Positions 1 to 12,086 of a stretch of 64,000 bases of DNA are shown here, in pieces. Within the stretch, counting starts at the first letter, position 1. Each line of letters starts with the position of its first letter. The translations under genes were made by a program, and so were the position numbers. A model generated the notes under the pieces. The model was not told where the DNA came from and made no database searches. It worked only from the letters and a program-made list of their open reading frames with translations. The DNA comes from Erodium maritimum. Taxonomy: Eukaryota > Streptophyta > Magnoliopsida > Geraniales > Geraniaceae. The stretch spans positions 66,014,039 through 66,078,038 of the forward strand of contig OY997593.1 of NCBI GenBank assembly GCA_963921825.1, given 5' to 3'.

Positions 1-189
1 AAAAGTTTCATATATTTATATGAAACATATAACATATTCAATAACTATTCACGACCACAAGCATAATATAATCACTACCTTTATCACAATTCATAACATT
101 ATTGTCTCTTAGCAAACTATAATAATCTCATCATCTCGGACATGTAAAAGAAGAAACATCAAACCAAAACTATTCACTTCCAAGTTTTT

Positions 190-371
190 TTTAGGAAAAA
201 CTACTAATACCTACCCAAAACCATGCTCATTTAACTGATGTTTACCCTGAAGTTTAAAGTTAACAAATACATACCCTTGAGTTTCGAAATGTATCTGTTA
301 ACTTTAAACTTCAGGGTAAATATCAGTTAAATGGGCATGGTTTTGGGTAGGTATTAGTAGCTTTCCCTTTT
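190..371. mobile_element. Palindromic MITE (long inverted repeat)
   Basis: Arms of about 83 bp (190-272 and 289-371) are near-perfect reverse complements around a 16-bp loop; the right arm reads ttttgggtaggtattagtag at its outer half and the left arm gives the complement. No coding potential. The transcript would fold into one long hairpin, typical of a foldback MITE. Superfamily not determined because no clear target-site duplication is visible. Confidence 0.75.
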
Positions 372-599
372 TTATATATATATAACAAGTAACAACAAAG
401 TTACAATTAACCAACATGCATGTAGCACTACAGAGGAGAAGTGGGCAAAAAAAAGGACAAAACACAAAGCCGTGAAGACCAACAGATCCATAGGGTGGAG
501 CGGCGGAGAAGAGGTGTACCAATTCAATTGTCACTATATATATAACTATATGTAGGGTAGAAAGTAGAAACGTAACAATTAACAAATAAATTTAGTTTT

Positions 600-782
600 C
601 TATTTATTATTTAGTAACCTATCGGGTCGGGTAGTACCAGGCCTGAGCCCAGCCCGAGCTCGATTAAAAGCATGTCAAACTAACCCGAGCCCGACCCGTT
701 TGTGAAAATATCTGGCCTTGGCCTGTTATTTTTAGGTCGAGGCAGGTCGGGTGCCTGTCGGTAACGGTAATCATTGTCATCC
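600..782 (-). mobile_element. GC-rich hAT-type terminal sequence
   Basis: On the minus strand this begins with a TAGGGATGACAATG-like terminus and runs into repeats of CCCGACCCG/CGGGCTCGGG. Such G/C-rich subterminal repeats after a TAGGG(A/G)TG terminus are common in plant hAT elements and MITEs. It abuts the truncated end of the hAT transposase at 786, so it may be a second hAT-type insertion that removed the transposase C-terminus. The other end was not found. Confidence 0.35.
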
Positions 783-785
783 CTA

Positions 786-1395
786 TTATTGCACCAGGAG
801 ATTGATGATGCGGACAATGTATCTCATGTGCGTGAATTCTCCTCCTAAAGATGACATGCCTAACATATTCATTTGATCACTCAAATAATCAACGACAAAT
901 GTATTAGGCATTGTATTATCCACTGTAACTGTCATGAGCTTATCGAGACTCCAAGATTGACGACACAATCTATGAACTTCTCAATATCCTTGCCGCTATG
1001 ACTTTGGATTGGGCAAAAACTTATTTCTTCTTATGCAACACCAGTCATGGTCTATAAAATGGGCTGTCAGACACATGTAATTTATTTGTTGCACTAACGT
1101 TCATGTGTTAGTTGTCAAGGACAACCTATGACCACAAGTCTTGAAATATTCATACAATGTCTGCTTCTCAAATGCATACAGTTTGAAGACTCCCCTCATA
1201 ACAGTGTGCCTAGAGGGGACCTTCAGAGCTAAACAAGTCATTTTTATGAACTCCCGAAATTATTTGCCTTCTACATGACTAAAGGGAAGCTCATCTAAAA
1301 CTATCATCTTAGCTAGTCCAACTTCACAAGTATCTTGATCAGAATGCCAAGGAGTTAATTCTTTAGTAGCACTGTTAAAGTTGAAGAGTCCTTGG
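786..1395 (-). pseudogene. hAT transposase, central part (decayed)
   Basis: Minus-strand reading gives the hAT (BED-finger/RICESLEEPER-like) transposase region after the zinc finger: a block reading ELTPWHSDQDTCEVGLAKMI, then IVLDELPF, then further down TVDN...N followed by GGEFTHMRYIVRIINLLVQ, which corresponds to the family's DNA-binding-to-DDE core with its TVDNASxN and HxRCxAHIxNLIVQ motifs. Several stops and frame changes lie between these blocks, and the conserved HVRC Cys is Tyr here (HMRY), so it is not functional. The upstream (N-terminal) part of the same gene is at 14477-14742, separated by a 13-kb insertion. The C-terminal dimerisation domain is missing. Confidence 0.75.
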
Positions 1396-1682
1396 TTAGA
1401 GCATCTCCAATGGTATACTATGACTAGTGGTATGGAGTCAAGGTAAGAGCTCATTTTTGGGTTTCTCTCTCCTCCATACCACTACCTCCTACCATTGCAT
1501 CTCCAATGGAAAACCATGACTAGTGGTAAGGAGCCATTGTATGAACTTTCCATAATTCCAAAACCACCCCAAATATAACTAGTATTTTTATTTAAAGCCA
1601 AATAGAAAATACATACCTACTATTTTTATTTAAATACAAATATAAAATATATTATAGTTGACATTTAATATTTAATTGTTTC

Positions 1683-1800
1683 CTTCATCTCCATATCTAG
1701 CCCAAATGTGTTCGATGAGGTCATCGTGGAGTTGGTGATGAACATCCCGATCCCGGATCCTTGTTCTATGGTCCATGATAGTCTCCACGTTCACCGCTAG
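1683..1800 (-). pseudogene. Harbinger transposase C-terminal fragment
   Basis: Minus-strand reading ends in MDHRTRIRDRDVHHQLHDDL followed by IEHIWARYGDE and a stop. The pattern RxxIRDRxxHxQLxxDLIEHIW is the usual C-terminus of plant PIF/Harbinger (HARBI1-like) nucleases. The rest of such a nuclease, lacking exactly this tail, is at 12087-14188 on the same strand, so the two are probably one gene split by about 10 kb of later DNA. Confidence 0.65.
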
Positions 1801-2379
1801 TAGTGGTGAAGACGTAAGGATGACTATGCGTCAAATCCTTCTTTTTACGTGCATCAGGACACGGTCATCAAGCAATATAGAGACTGTTAAGTACCGGTCG
1901 ATCCCATAGGGAGTAGAGGAATCACTAGTATTTTGCTAAAACCTGAAGACGTGGGATGTCACTTCCACATCCCCGAAAGGAAAAATAAAGAGATGAAAAG
2001 TAAATGGTAGTATTTTAGGTTTAAAAAAATTATATATACACGCTACCACCTAAGACACATAACTTTTGATTTTCACAAGGAGTCGGTCACAGGTACAAGT
2101 AAAATTGACTTCCAATTAACGCATGGTGAAATAAAATAATGATTTCCTAATGGTCTTAGAACAATTAAGTTCCTATGTACACGATATCATGAAATCAACC
2201 TCATACTAGTCACGGGGAGAGGGCACAAGACAATTGCCCGGACCGAAATACGAACCACCAATCATCGGAAAACAATAAAAATAGAAATAGGGTGTAGTTC
2301 TATGATCTTGAGCGAAGCTTGATCAATCATCGAACGAGAGATAACGACAAAGAATGCATGTCACTCTCGCTACCAACTA

Positions 2380-2830
2380 CCACAAGTAGAGATAGCTACA
2401 CCACTCGTCGAATCAACTCAGCTACGCCTAGTTCACTTCCTAATTCCTGAATACCATCAATAGCGATGAACACCGGAAATCAGGTAGAACTAAATAGAGT
2501 ATCGAATCGCGATACTCTGGTACTACACAAGCACGAGAGGACTCTAAATAAATGTCGAATCTACTCAGCTACGCCTAGTTAAATCAACCTGACGACTGAA
2601 TAAATCGATCATCAAGGAGAACTAAATAGAGCAATGAATCACGAATATCTAGTAATACACAAGCATGAGTAAACTCTAAATCAATAAACGAATCTACTTA
2701 GCTACACCTAGTTCACTTCTCTAAAACCGAACAACACCGTTCAAGATGGGTTCGGTAATCAAGTCGCACTACGTGGAACATCGAATCACGATATTCTGGT
2801 AATACACAAGCATAAGCAAATCCTATAAAT
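2380..2830. repeat. Degenerate ~140-bp tandem repeat, 3 copies
   Basis: The phrase actcagctacgcctagtt and its variants recur at about 2416, 2560 and 2695, each followed within about 100 bp by a version of cgatattctggtaatacaca. Spacing is about 144 and 137 bp. Copies are diverged, so this is an old tandem duplication rather than active satellite DNA. Confidence 0.6.
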
Positions 2831-4244
2831 GTGCAATCTCGTCTCACACTAGATCGAATCATGGATCGCTCCAAACATCAATCTACATAGCGCTCACAAC
2901 AATTAAGGACAATCCCCTAAATCGTTCGGTCGGCTTGAAACACACAAGAGAATCCAGAAAACACACCCTAGCATATTTCTATATCGTAATAGGAAATCAA
3001 GATATAAAAATATCAGAAATCCTAAATAAGTTCACTAAATGGCTAAAGTTTGCATTTTTACGAACTCTAACCTAGAACTTAATATACACCCAAGAGATGA
3101 AATAGCTAGCACACGAAATCGGGTTCAAAAACATGAAATTCAAAACACAAAGTAAGAGAATCATGCATTAACATCGAGTAGCTTAAATATAGATGAAAAC
3201 CCATACAAGCAATTGGTTGTTATTTAAGCTCAAAACCCCAAATCATGCCAAAAACATCACCAAACTCAAATTAACCACAAACCCATGCACCAATTTAAAG
3301 GAAATCAACATTTACACAACACCATGACGAAAGATTGGAATCCAAGGTCATGTAATCCAAATACTACTCAAGCATACCAAAAAAAACCGAGCTTTACAAC
3401 AAAATAGAGAAGAGTAGAGATTAGAACCGGGATTGGGTTGAGAAACTCAATCGAAAACTCCTCTAGCTTGCAAACCCACCATCTCCAACTCTCCAAAGCT
3501 TCAACACATGAAAATGGAGAAGTTGGAGATGGTGGGAGGCTCATGGATGCTTGAAACCTCCTTGGATCGTCTTAGTTAGGGCCTTTGGTGGTAGAAAATG
3601 CTCTCAAGATGAAGAACACCCAAGAACAAATGAACCCTTGTTTGTTTTTTTTCTAATATAAAAACTTGGATTCATCTAAGGTTTACTTAAGAGTACTTGG
3701 GGTAATATGTTTTTCAAATGGCTTAGCTCGTTAGTACAGACTAATCAAGTACAAATTTTGAGCTTGGTTAAGTCTTTTATGGAGAAAACTCTTAAATATT
3801 TTTTAGGACCGAGCCTAGATGGCTTGACCAAGCTGTATAACCTTCACCAACAAACTGTTAAGTAGGAGAAGTTTGTCAATGATATCAGAAACAAACCGTT
3901 GTTCTTTTGATGGTTAAACCAAGGTTCGGGCGAGTTTGTTCTTCGTCATTTCGTTTGCCAATATACCTTCAATTTTGTTTGCCATCAATTTGTTTTGGTT
4001 TGGTAGTATTTTCGGCCTCCTGGACATATACTTTTTGGCCTACAAAGTTTCGTTGTGGCACTAAAATTCAGTTTTTAGTGGAGTGATAAAAAAAGAAAAG
4101 AAGTTGAAAGGATGATAGCAAATTAAAAAATGGTATGCTTGGTTATCATATTTTAGGTTCTTTTCGTTTCAAGGAAATGTGATTTGCTGTTTTGGCCTTA
4201 GGGTTATTGATGATTTGTGTGTTTGAACGTTTGTTTTTGTTTTC

Positions 4245-4350
4245 ACCGATTTCGTTTACTCTGTCATGATTATAAATTTGTTCTTTGCTTTGGATCTTAA
4301 AGTTTGTTTTTCCTTCGTACTAATTTGATTATTGGGTTAGAATATGTTGC
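4245..4350. repeat. Dispersed repeat, copy 1 of 3
   Basis: Contains tcatgattataaatttgttc followed by atcttaaagtttgtttttcc and a ttagaat/gattatt tail. The same order of words occurs at 8278-8365 and 8461-8552. A neighbouring phrase, tactttcttaaagtgttgaaacttgaaacaac (in two parts), also recurs at about 4690 and 8076, so the whole 4.2-4.75 kb segment seems related to 8.07-8.55 kb. Confidence 0.5.
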
Positions 4351-4939
4351 TTCTCAATCCTTTTTATTATTTACAAGAATGGTGTTATGCAAGTACAGTG
4401 ATAGGATGTATACGCTTTTTAAAACTCAGTTAGATCATTTACATTGATTTTGTGTACATTTATTGCCACTTGAACTTGTTTCAAGATTGATCTTGGGAAC
4501 CTGATATTGGTTATTATAATTTAGATACAACACTGATATGACTACCAGTAACGTACTCACATTTAAGTAACCCGTTTTTTTTCTAGAAAAGTTTGTCAAT
4601 GATCCTATATGTTTGCGCCGTAAAGAATATTAATTGAGGAGGTGTTGATAAGGTAGTCTATGACTATTTAAACTATTCTCAAATTTTGAACTATTCTTAC
4701 TTTCTTAAAGTGTTGAAACTTGAAACAACTATCAGTATCCATCATCTTTTATTTTTTTCAATATTTTCTTTTCCTTGTATTTATATAACTCCTTTTCTTC
4801 CTCTCTAATTTTCTCTGATAGTAAATTAGCTCATAGTTTTTAAACCCATCTGATATAGTTTATTTTCATCATCGTACATACTTGCTATCACCTCTATTTC
4901 TTAATCCCTAATCCCATGTATCCCATATTATGCAGGTTT

Positions 4940-7800
4940 AGCTGTGATTTGTTCTACGATGGCTCGTACTAACCCTTTGCTGCCTCCCACGATGGTTCTG
5001 CGAGCTCGTATATGCCTCTAGCTTTATGGTACACTATCCTCTGTAATGCACTTTTTTATGCAATATTACACTGGACCCTCTAACCTAACGGTCGAGGTAC
5101 CATATCTAGACATGCTGGTTTATACCAATTGGTTTGGGCTTGCAACGCGTTTTGCACATAATGATTACGCTTCTTATGATTTCCTGTTTTGCACACACTC
5201 GTTTAGTTGCAAGCTCTTTGACTCGCTTGTCCGGTTGGCGTACATAATCTCGAATATGTGCACACCAGTTGCGCAGGTTCTCAAGCCTTTTCCAACCAAC
5301 AACCAATTTTTAAATTTTCGTATTTGTTCCCTTTTCCATTACTTAGGTGCATTCCTCATCCTTACTTTGTACTCAGGATGGACGCTGAAGTGTTTCTGGA
5401 TCTGTTGATGCCTTATGCACACGTTTTGGGTGATTTTCCTTTTATTGCAAGATTTGCATGGCTCGCGCTGACCCTGTCAGCGACTACTTTGTTTGCTGCG
5501 TTTGTTGGGTCAGCTTCACTGCCCCCGTGCCTTGTACGTTACCTTCCATTTTCCCTATTAATTGTCTTTCCACTTAACTATTCTGGTTGTTTATCATTGT
5601 ACTTATTTCGTAGTATCCTGCACTTTCCGCTTAAATTTCTTTTCCTTTGGTTCTTGGTGTCTTACTGCATTATGTGATTAGGTGATGTTGTTTTTTTTTA
5701 CCATAAGGGTGTAATATTTTGAAAACTAAAACTTAACAGTTTAATTGTCGAGCAAATTTAAATGGTAATATTAAACATGCAATCAATTGTTGAATGCTCT
5801 GGTTTTTTTTTAAAGGACAATTGTTTACTACATGATTTAATATGAAACAATCCCTATTTTGTGGATTCAGTCTTTACTGTGACAACAATATTGGTATCTA
5901 GGATGCATTTGTTAGTTTCCAGTCTTCCGTTTTAGTAAGATTCAACCACCCGTTTGCATGCTAACGGAACCATATATGCGCCTGCCTTTTGGGCCATGGC
6001 CTAACCTATTCCACAAAAGTTGTTCCTCCTTCGATAGCATGTACGCCTTTTATTGTTATTGAAACCTATATTTTCATAAACTTTCATTGTGTATACCCGT
6101 TGACCACGTTCCATCCCTCTAAGATAACGGCCCTCTTGGGGAAGTTGTTTACCTTCAACCTGCGATTGGAGTCCCACGTTTTTGGTGGCTTTGTGTTGCG
6201 TGTCTCTGCTTTTTCAGCTAATGTCACAGTTGTGTACGATCGAGACGCAACTGCCCTCTCCCAGGTTCGCTCCCTACGTTTTCTTGCTTTGTATTTCGCT
6301 TCCTTATCCTTACTTACACATATTAACTTCCTTTTTCACACTCAGCTAGTTGGGAGGAACATAGACTATTCTGAACGTCTCCTTGCTGCTATCACCAATG
6401 TGCCTCCCTTGACTGGTGACTTTGCTCGGTGCCCATACCGCATCTTCCACAACGATTAGTGGAGATCGGGACGCTTGCTTTTATCTTCCGTTTCTCTGGG
6501 GAGTTATGGTTTGGTGTTAGAATAATCCTACCCACGTTTTCTCGCATTACATGTTTTACTGCCTCCTTTGCACATCGCCTTTGTTGTTTCGAGCGACTTT
6601 TTATGTTTTGTTATTTTCAGCAACTTGGACAAGAATGTTTTGTACTCCACGGAAGGAGCCCTCTTTTAATTTTACCTCTTTGTATGTCCAACATGGAACA
6701 AATAAAAGTTGTATTTTTATTTTTCTTCTTTTTTTTGCATTCAAATTTATCTTTTTAGGGGTGAAATGATCTTATGTGAATAAAATTTACTTCTATTATG
6801 TACCAAAAACCTAAATTAAAAGTTATCCAAACGGAGATCTCTGATCAGTTCAATTCTTCGCTTTACCGGAACGGCCATTCAATAATTATTGTTCCAAATA
6901 AGAACTTCTATTTGGGAATTAGAATTTTTTAATGTCTTTGGTTGGTTTAATTCTTTGTTCTTTTACAAAAACAAATACATTATTGTTACTTAAAGATGTT
7001 TAGTTTTCCTTCCTCAATTGTACATAATTGTTCCCGTTTATTACTGATACACAATACATATGACCCCAATATAACCAGAAAAATACATATACACATGTTC
7101 TTATTTCAGCCAATCTTACCAACCCTGTGCATATCTCCTCGCCCCTTTCTGAGCGGTTACGCGTTTTGTGGCTCATGGAGTCGGAACACCCTCTCATCTC
7201 CGTCCTCATTACATAGATGTATACCGGAAACTATTTTGCAAGCACATGTAAGTTTTCTTTTATTATAAACAAATGATTATTATATATATGTTCAAAATAA
7301 AATGCATGTATTCCCTTAGCAACGCCACAACCCTTGACATGTACTGCACTTGCAATACACTTGCTATTAGTTCAGTTACGATCTGTGCGTCTTCTTCTAC
7401 CCCCAAATGGCGTTGGTCTTTTTTCCAGGTTCAGTCCATGGACTGATTAGTGATGCAATTTTTGGCTCAACTGATGAGCGTTCTATCAAAAGAATGAAAA
7501 CCATATACTTCGTCTCAACTCATTTTTTCCATTTCAGCCATCAATATTCCAAACCCTACTGTTCCATTTGTAATTGACTTCCAATCGTCTGTTGCTTCTT
7601 CGGTTATTGCCTCCCCTCAATCGTCCCATCCCAAAAGTCTAGGAATGTAGTAATATCTCGATTTATGGCATCGCAACGCTCGTCGCCTCTTCTATCGTCT
7701 CCGGTAAGCATCCCATACTTTTCGATAATATTGTCTCCGAACGTTTCATGCATAGTCCTTATTACTACTTTGAATTGGCAATTACTCACTGTACCCCGTT
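4940..7800 (+). other. Gene-like region, unrecognised
   Basis: The plus strand has several open stretches of 70-156 codons (5046-5408, 5258-5677, 5989-6459, 6429-6758) with higher GC than the AT-rich DNA around them and exon-like boundaries such as ccag|gttcgctcc near 6263. One segment (about 6115-6260) reads LLGKLFTFNLRLES and then VTVVYDRDATALSQ, loosely like an OB-fold of the RPA type, but this is weak. No complete gene can be assembled. It could be an old captured gene fragment or part of a Helitron or other large element. Confidence 0.2.
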
Positions 7801-8277
7801 ACAGGTTGTTTTTTGTGCTTAGGTTTATATGATGAACCCCTAATTTTCAATATTGTTAACTCATTTATCTTGTATTGCTCGATTGGGTAGTTTGTGTTAA
7901 CATTACTCTAGCTTATGATTGTTGAACTTAAATAGTCAGTATATAGAATTACCCTTAAATTATCGATCAAACACTATATGTGTTTATATAGTTTCTACTC
8001 CAACATGAGAACGTTATTTGTAGGTTAAACAAACCCAAGAAATTGGGCATTTTTAGATAAAGAAGGAAATTTGAAATATTCTTACTTTCTTAAGGTGTTG
8101 AAACTTGAAACAACTAAGTTTTGAACTTTTGAGCATATTTTTTCCTCTTGCCGGCCTAAGTTTTTCACTTCGACCTCTGTAGTTAATAAATTTGAATGCT
8201 TTCAAACTCTACACTTAAAATAGAAGTACTGTGTTTGTTTTTTATTTTGCACTTGTCCTTCTTTTATTTTTGTTTAC

Positions 8278-8552
8278 ACCTAATTCGCTAAATTGTCATG
8301 ATTATAAGTTCGTTCGTTCCTTTAGATCTTAAAGTTTGTTTTTCTTTAGTATTAGTTTGATTATACGAACAGACGATGGCAAATAAAAATATGGGTATGT
8401 TTGGGTACTGGTGCTTTACTACTTTGGCATTTGGGTTATTAATACATATTACCCAAATATATTGACTTTACTCTATCATGATTATACATTTCTTCTTTGC
8501 TTTATATCTTAAAGTTTGTTTTCCCTTTGTATTGGTTTGATTTCTGGGTTAG
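8278..8552. repeat. Dispersed repeat, copies 2 and 3
   Basis: Two adjacent copies (8278-8365 and 8461-8552) of the repeat at 4245-4350, each with tcatgattata, atcttaaagtttgttttyc and a gtattrgtttgat tail. The pair lies just upstream of the LTR element at 8695. Confidence 0.5.
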
Positions 8553-8694
8553 AGTAATGTTAATATGAGTCCATTTATAAGGTCTCGGAAATGGCTTATA
8601 ATCTTAAGGTTTATTTTGTGTTTTTATTTTGTTCCGAGTGTATTATCTCCATTGCATTGTCTTCAAAAGAGTTCGTATCAAGGTTGTTGGATGT

Positions 8695-9060
8695 AAATGG
8701 AAAAATCTGATGGATTAATTAAATTAAATTTCTTGATTTATTGTTTATTTTCTAAGTCATGAATGAGGGTATAAAATCAAAATTGAATTGACAATCAATT
8801 CTGATTATGGCAATGAATTGGGGGTAGAAATCGTGGGATTTGTCTCCCCACACATTTCCCTTTTTGCCCTTACCAAGAGCCTATTTATACTTCTTTCCAA
8901 GACTTGAAAAATCAGACAAAAACATCAGATTCTCATCTCTCAAATAGTTTTACTCTCATTCTCGTTTTGGTGACAGATCAACCGGCTTTGAGTTTGCTGA
9001 CGTTGGTCGTTTTATCCTGGGAGACCGCTGTCATTACAGGGGCAGTCAAGAGTCTTAAGC
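8695..9060 (+). repeat. 5' LTR, 3'-truncated
   Basis: Matches 10038-10415 of the right LTR with scattered substitutions and small gaps, then stops at gtcaagagtcttaag. The following bases, cttgttaggtggttagtata, are the reverse complement of the right LTR's end. Confidence 0.8.
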
Positions 9061-10037
9061 TTGTTAGGTGGTTAGTATAATAACGAAAACGATCAATAAG
9101 AAACCGTTTAGAAACTAGTTTCAATTTGTTTCTTGAATCAAGAAAATTGTGTACTTTGACAAAGTTGAAAGATTTCAATTTTGAACAATTATAAAAAGGG
9201 AAAAACTTTTGTATAATTACTTGTAAATGTGGGGGTCGGTCCCACTACATGGAATATTTCCAATCGATTAAGATCTATGTCTACGATATACGAGTATAAT
9301 TCAGTAGCTACTAATACGACACAGAACTTGAATTGACACAACAACTGATCTCAAACAAAAGTTATTTCCTTTTGATATTTCAAAAGACAACACTACGGAT
9401 CCGCTAACCTAAACGCTAAATTGAGATCTAGTTGAGAAAAAGACAGCCTACAAGATGAGACTAAAGCCCATATAAGGCATTATGTGAAGGAAAACTCAAC
9501 CAAGTTGACTGGAGATCCCAAGATCTTGGTTCAATGGGACAACTTAATTGCATAAACCTTGTGAAGTCACTGAGGGGGTCAAACCCCAAGTCTATTCATG
9601 TGATGCAAAAGTAGTGACATATAACGTGCAAAGGATAAGTAGTGAAGGATAAGTATTTCTTTTAATGATTCATTGTGCATCAAGAGTATTGAGCAAATGA
9701 ATCACCTATATGAGAGTGAAGTGGGGTCGCTTCAAGGGTGACTAATGGGGCTAGTCATCTTAAACTCTTGCAGAACCAGGCAGTGCTCATGACCATAACG
9801 GGCACACCAATGAGAACCGAACCGGTTGTGTTGGTATCTGTGTGAGGTGTATCATCATCTGCATAAACGACATAACAGTTCAAGGACATCGCGTCTACTA
9901 GTCAATCAACAAAGTAAATATACTTTCACAAAGGAAGGTTCAAGGATGAACATCTACTTATCATATGCAGGTATCGACTTTGTGAAGTCACCACTTCCTC
10001 GTTTAAATCTCTTTATCCATCACATTTTGTGGGGGAT

Positions 10038-10547
10038 TGTTGGATGTAAATGGAAAATTTTGATGGATTAATTAAATTAAATTTCTTTCTTTATTTTTTT
10101 TATTTTCTAAGTCATGAATGAGGCTATAAAATCAAAATTGAATTGACAATCAATTCTGATTATGGCAATGAATTGGGGACTGAAATCGTGGGATTTGTCT
10201 CCCCACGCATTTCCCCTTTTTTCCCTTCCCAAGAGCCTATTTATACCTCTTTCCAAGACTTGAAAAATCAGATAAAAACACATCAGATTCTCATCTCTCA
10301 AATAGTTTTACTCTCATTCTCGTTTTGGTGACGGATCAACCGGCTTTGAGTTCGCTGACGTTAGTCGTTTTATCCTGGGAGACCGCTGCCATTACAGGGG
10401 CAGTCAAGAGTCTTAAGGACACAGGATTACCTGTACTCGACTAAACCCCTTTCCGATTCCTCTATTTTCTATAAATCGTGTGGTATTGTTCTCCAAATTT
10501 CTATAATATTTGTATCTGATATTTGTTATTATACTAACCACCTAACA
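10038..10547 (+). repeat. 3' LTR, complete
   Basis: TG...CA termini, 510 bp, followed directly by the target-site copy aaggt. Contains gagcctatttatacc (possible TATA element at about 10235). Confidence 0.8.
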
Positions 10548-10552
10548 AAGGT

Positions 10553-11210
10553 AACCCGCAAGCATAAGAACATGGTGGTGCAGCTTCCGAACGACCATGC
10601 ACGTGGCAACATTCAACAACATTCCCGTTTGGACCGATCCCTATCAGTACGAGTAAACCGGCCGGTGAACAACACATATGGAAATTCTCGGTGGGGAGTG
10701 ATCGCCCAACCTTTTGCACGCACCCGGTCCCGACAAATTGACTGGCTCATTTATGATGCTATAAGTGAGCTTCCATTATTTTCCCTCATTCCTTTATTAT
10801 TGTTCCGTCACAGTTTTCTGTCCCTCTTTGTAGCACCATCTCCATAGGAGAATCTGCCCTTTCATTGACCGGGAATTGGTTACCATGATGGGCGATGACT
10901 CATTCGAGCTTAGAAACGAGATCCTCACTAGGCTCGACCATCATACTTCTGAGACGGAGATGGTACGCCGTTTACTCATGCCCCTTGCAACTGAGGCAAT
11001 GCTCTTCGTTTCCCGTCTCTACTCCAATATTCTTTAGCGCATCACTAGAATAGAGATCGCCGTCAACGCACTATATGCACCAACCACGACCCGGAATTCA
11101 TCCCCCGCAACCGATGAAGGTCCTTCTTCGGCATGCTATGAAGGCGGTGATGCTAATGCCCTTGAAGATGATTCTGGGTCGTTTTCCCCGAGGCATGGAC
11201 GTGATTGAAC
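10553..11210 (+). other. Gene-like region, unrecognised
   Basis: Directly after the LTR element the plus strand reads an open stretch from about 10554 (KVTRKHKNMVVQLPN...), and 10880-11207 has a mostly open frame, with one TAG near 11037, reading VTMMGDDSFELRNEILTRLD and ending SFSPRHGRD before a stop. The second part is rich in Glu, Asp, Leu and Arg and could be helical. I do not recognise the family. Once the LTR element is removed it would be continuous with the gene-like DNA upstream, so it may be the 3' end of the same decayed gene. Confidence 0.2.
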
Positions 11211-12086
11211 GAACTTTGTTGCTTATTTACGTTCCTTTTGTTTTTTGAAACCGCATACTAGTTTTTGCGACACTCTTGTGGCCCACTAACCTTAATAATA
11301 TGAACCTGAAATAATCCTTTTTCTTTTCCATACTATTATAATTTTTCTTTTTCCTTTTTTAATGTTGTGTTCTGAAATTTGTACAAGGGTTAAGAGGAGC
11401 TGAAACAATAAATAACTCACTCATACGAGTTGCCCTTGGTTTTTGTTGTTTGTTTGTTGATTTTTTTTTCCTAATTTTACGTCGTTGCTTGTGGAATTTT
11501 AAATATAGGTAAATCAAACATGAAAACAAGCATTTCAATGGACCTATTTACGGTGTTGGAATTTCATACTGACATGTAAAACTACATATTCGTTTCTACA
11601 ATGCACTTGATGAGGTAAAAAAGAAACAACTCTTCTTCCCTTTATATTGTTTGATTTGCCTCGCTTTCAAGGGCTTCATGTACATCACAGTGTTCATACG
11701 AGATTGAAACTATATTTGCAAAGCAAATATTGTTATATTTTTGTTGTGGATAGCCTCGATGGATCGACGCGTGCGCCAGCACAAAATGGGAGGGAAGGAG
11801 GGCCACGTGGCGCTCAGTGATTGGCCCATGTGGCCTGTTTTGTTGTAGACTTTTCCAAATTAACTCTAAATTTCAAACGCTCTTTCCCACTCCATTAGTG
11901 CTCCGATTGACTTCGTTCTTGCGCCAATATTTTCCTTTTTTTGAGGCATACAAAACAAGACCAATCATGAATATATTTAGAGCATTTGAAAAATATCAAC
12001 TAAAAAGGAGGTTTTGTGCAATTATGAAAAACGCTAAAAACATAAAAACGAGGCACAAACAAGGTAAAAATGTAGGGGAAAATGGT
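11211..12086. other. No gene seen
   Basis: AT-rich. The last part (11870-12085) has the phrasing of old plant retroelement DNA (aacataaaaacgaggcacaa). Nothing coding can be supported. Confidence 0.4.

Larger units (their letters stand above)
1875..4900. other. Non-coding repeat-rich stretch
   Basis: AT-rich sequence with no convincing gene. It starts with a retroelement-like segment (ggtcgatcccatagggag at about 1890) and contains the degenerate tandem repeat at 2380-2830, an inverted repeat at 3474-3535, and one copy of a dispersed repeat (4245-4350) found again at 8278-8365 and 8461-8552. It lies within the Harbinger-bounded block and is probably part of the insertion that split the Harbinger transposase, but I could not define its ends. 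Confidence 0.4.
8695..10547 (+). mobile_element. Non-coding LTR retroelement (LARD/TRIM-like)
   Basis: Direct terminal repeats begin tgttggatgtaaatgg at 8695 and 10038. The right LTR (10038-10547, 510 bp) ends in ctaaca. The 5-bp duplication aaggt flanks the whole (8690-8694 and 10548-10552). A polypurine tract, gtggggga, sits just before the right LTR. The interior (about 9086-10037) has no gag or pol. The left LTR is broken: it matches the right one only to about 9060 and then continues as an inverted copy of the LTR's own last ~24 bp. Non-autonomous and probably immobile. Confidence 0.8.

Noticed and set aside
5046..5677. Two overlapping plus-strand frames of 120 and 139 codons as a membrane protein
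   Set aside because: Hydrophobic but with no start context, homologous pattern or continuity; kept only as an unrecognised gene-like region.
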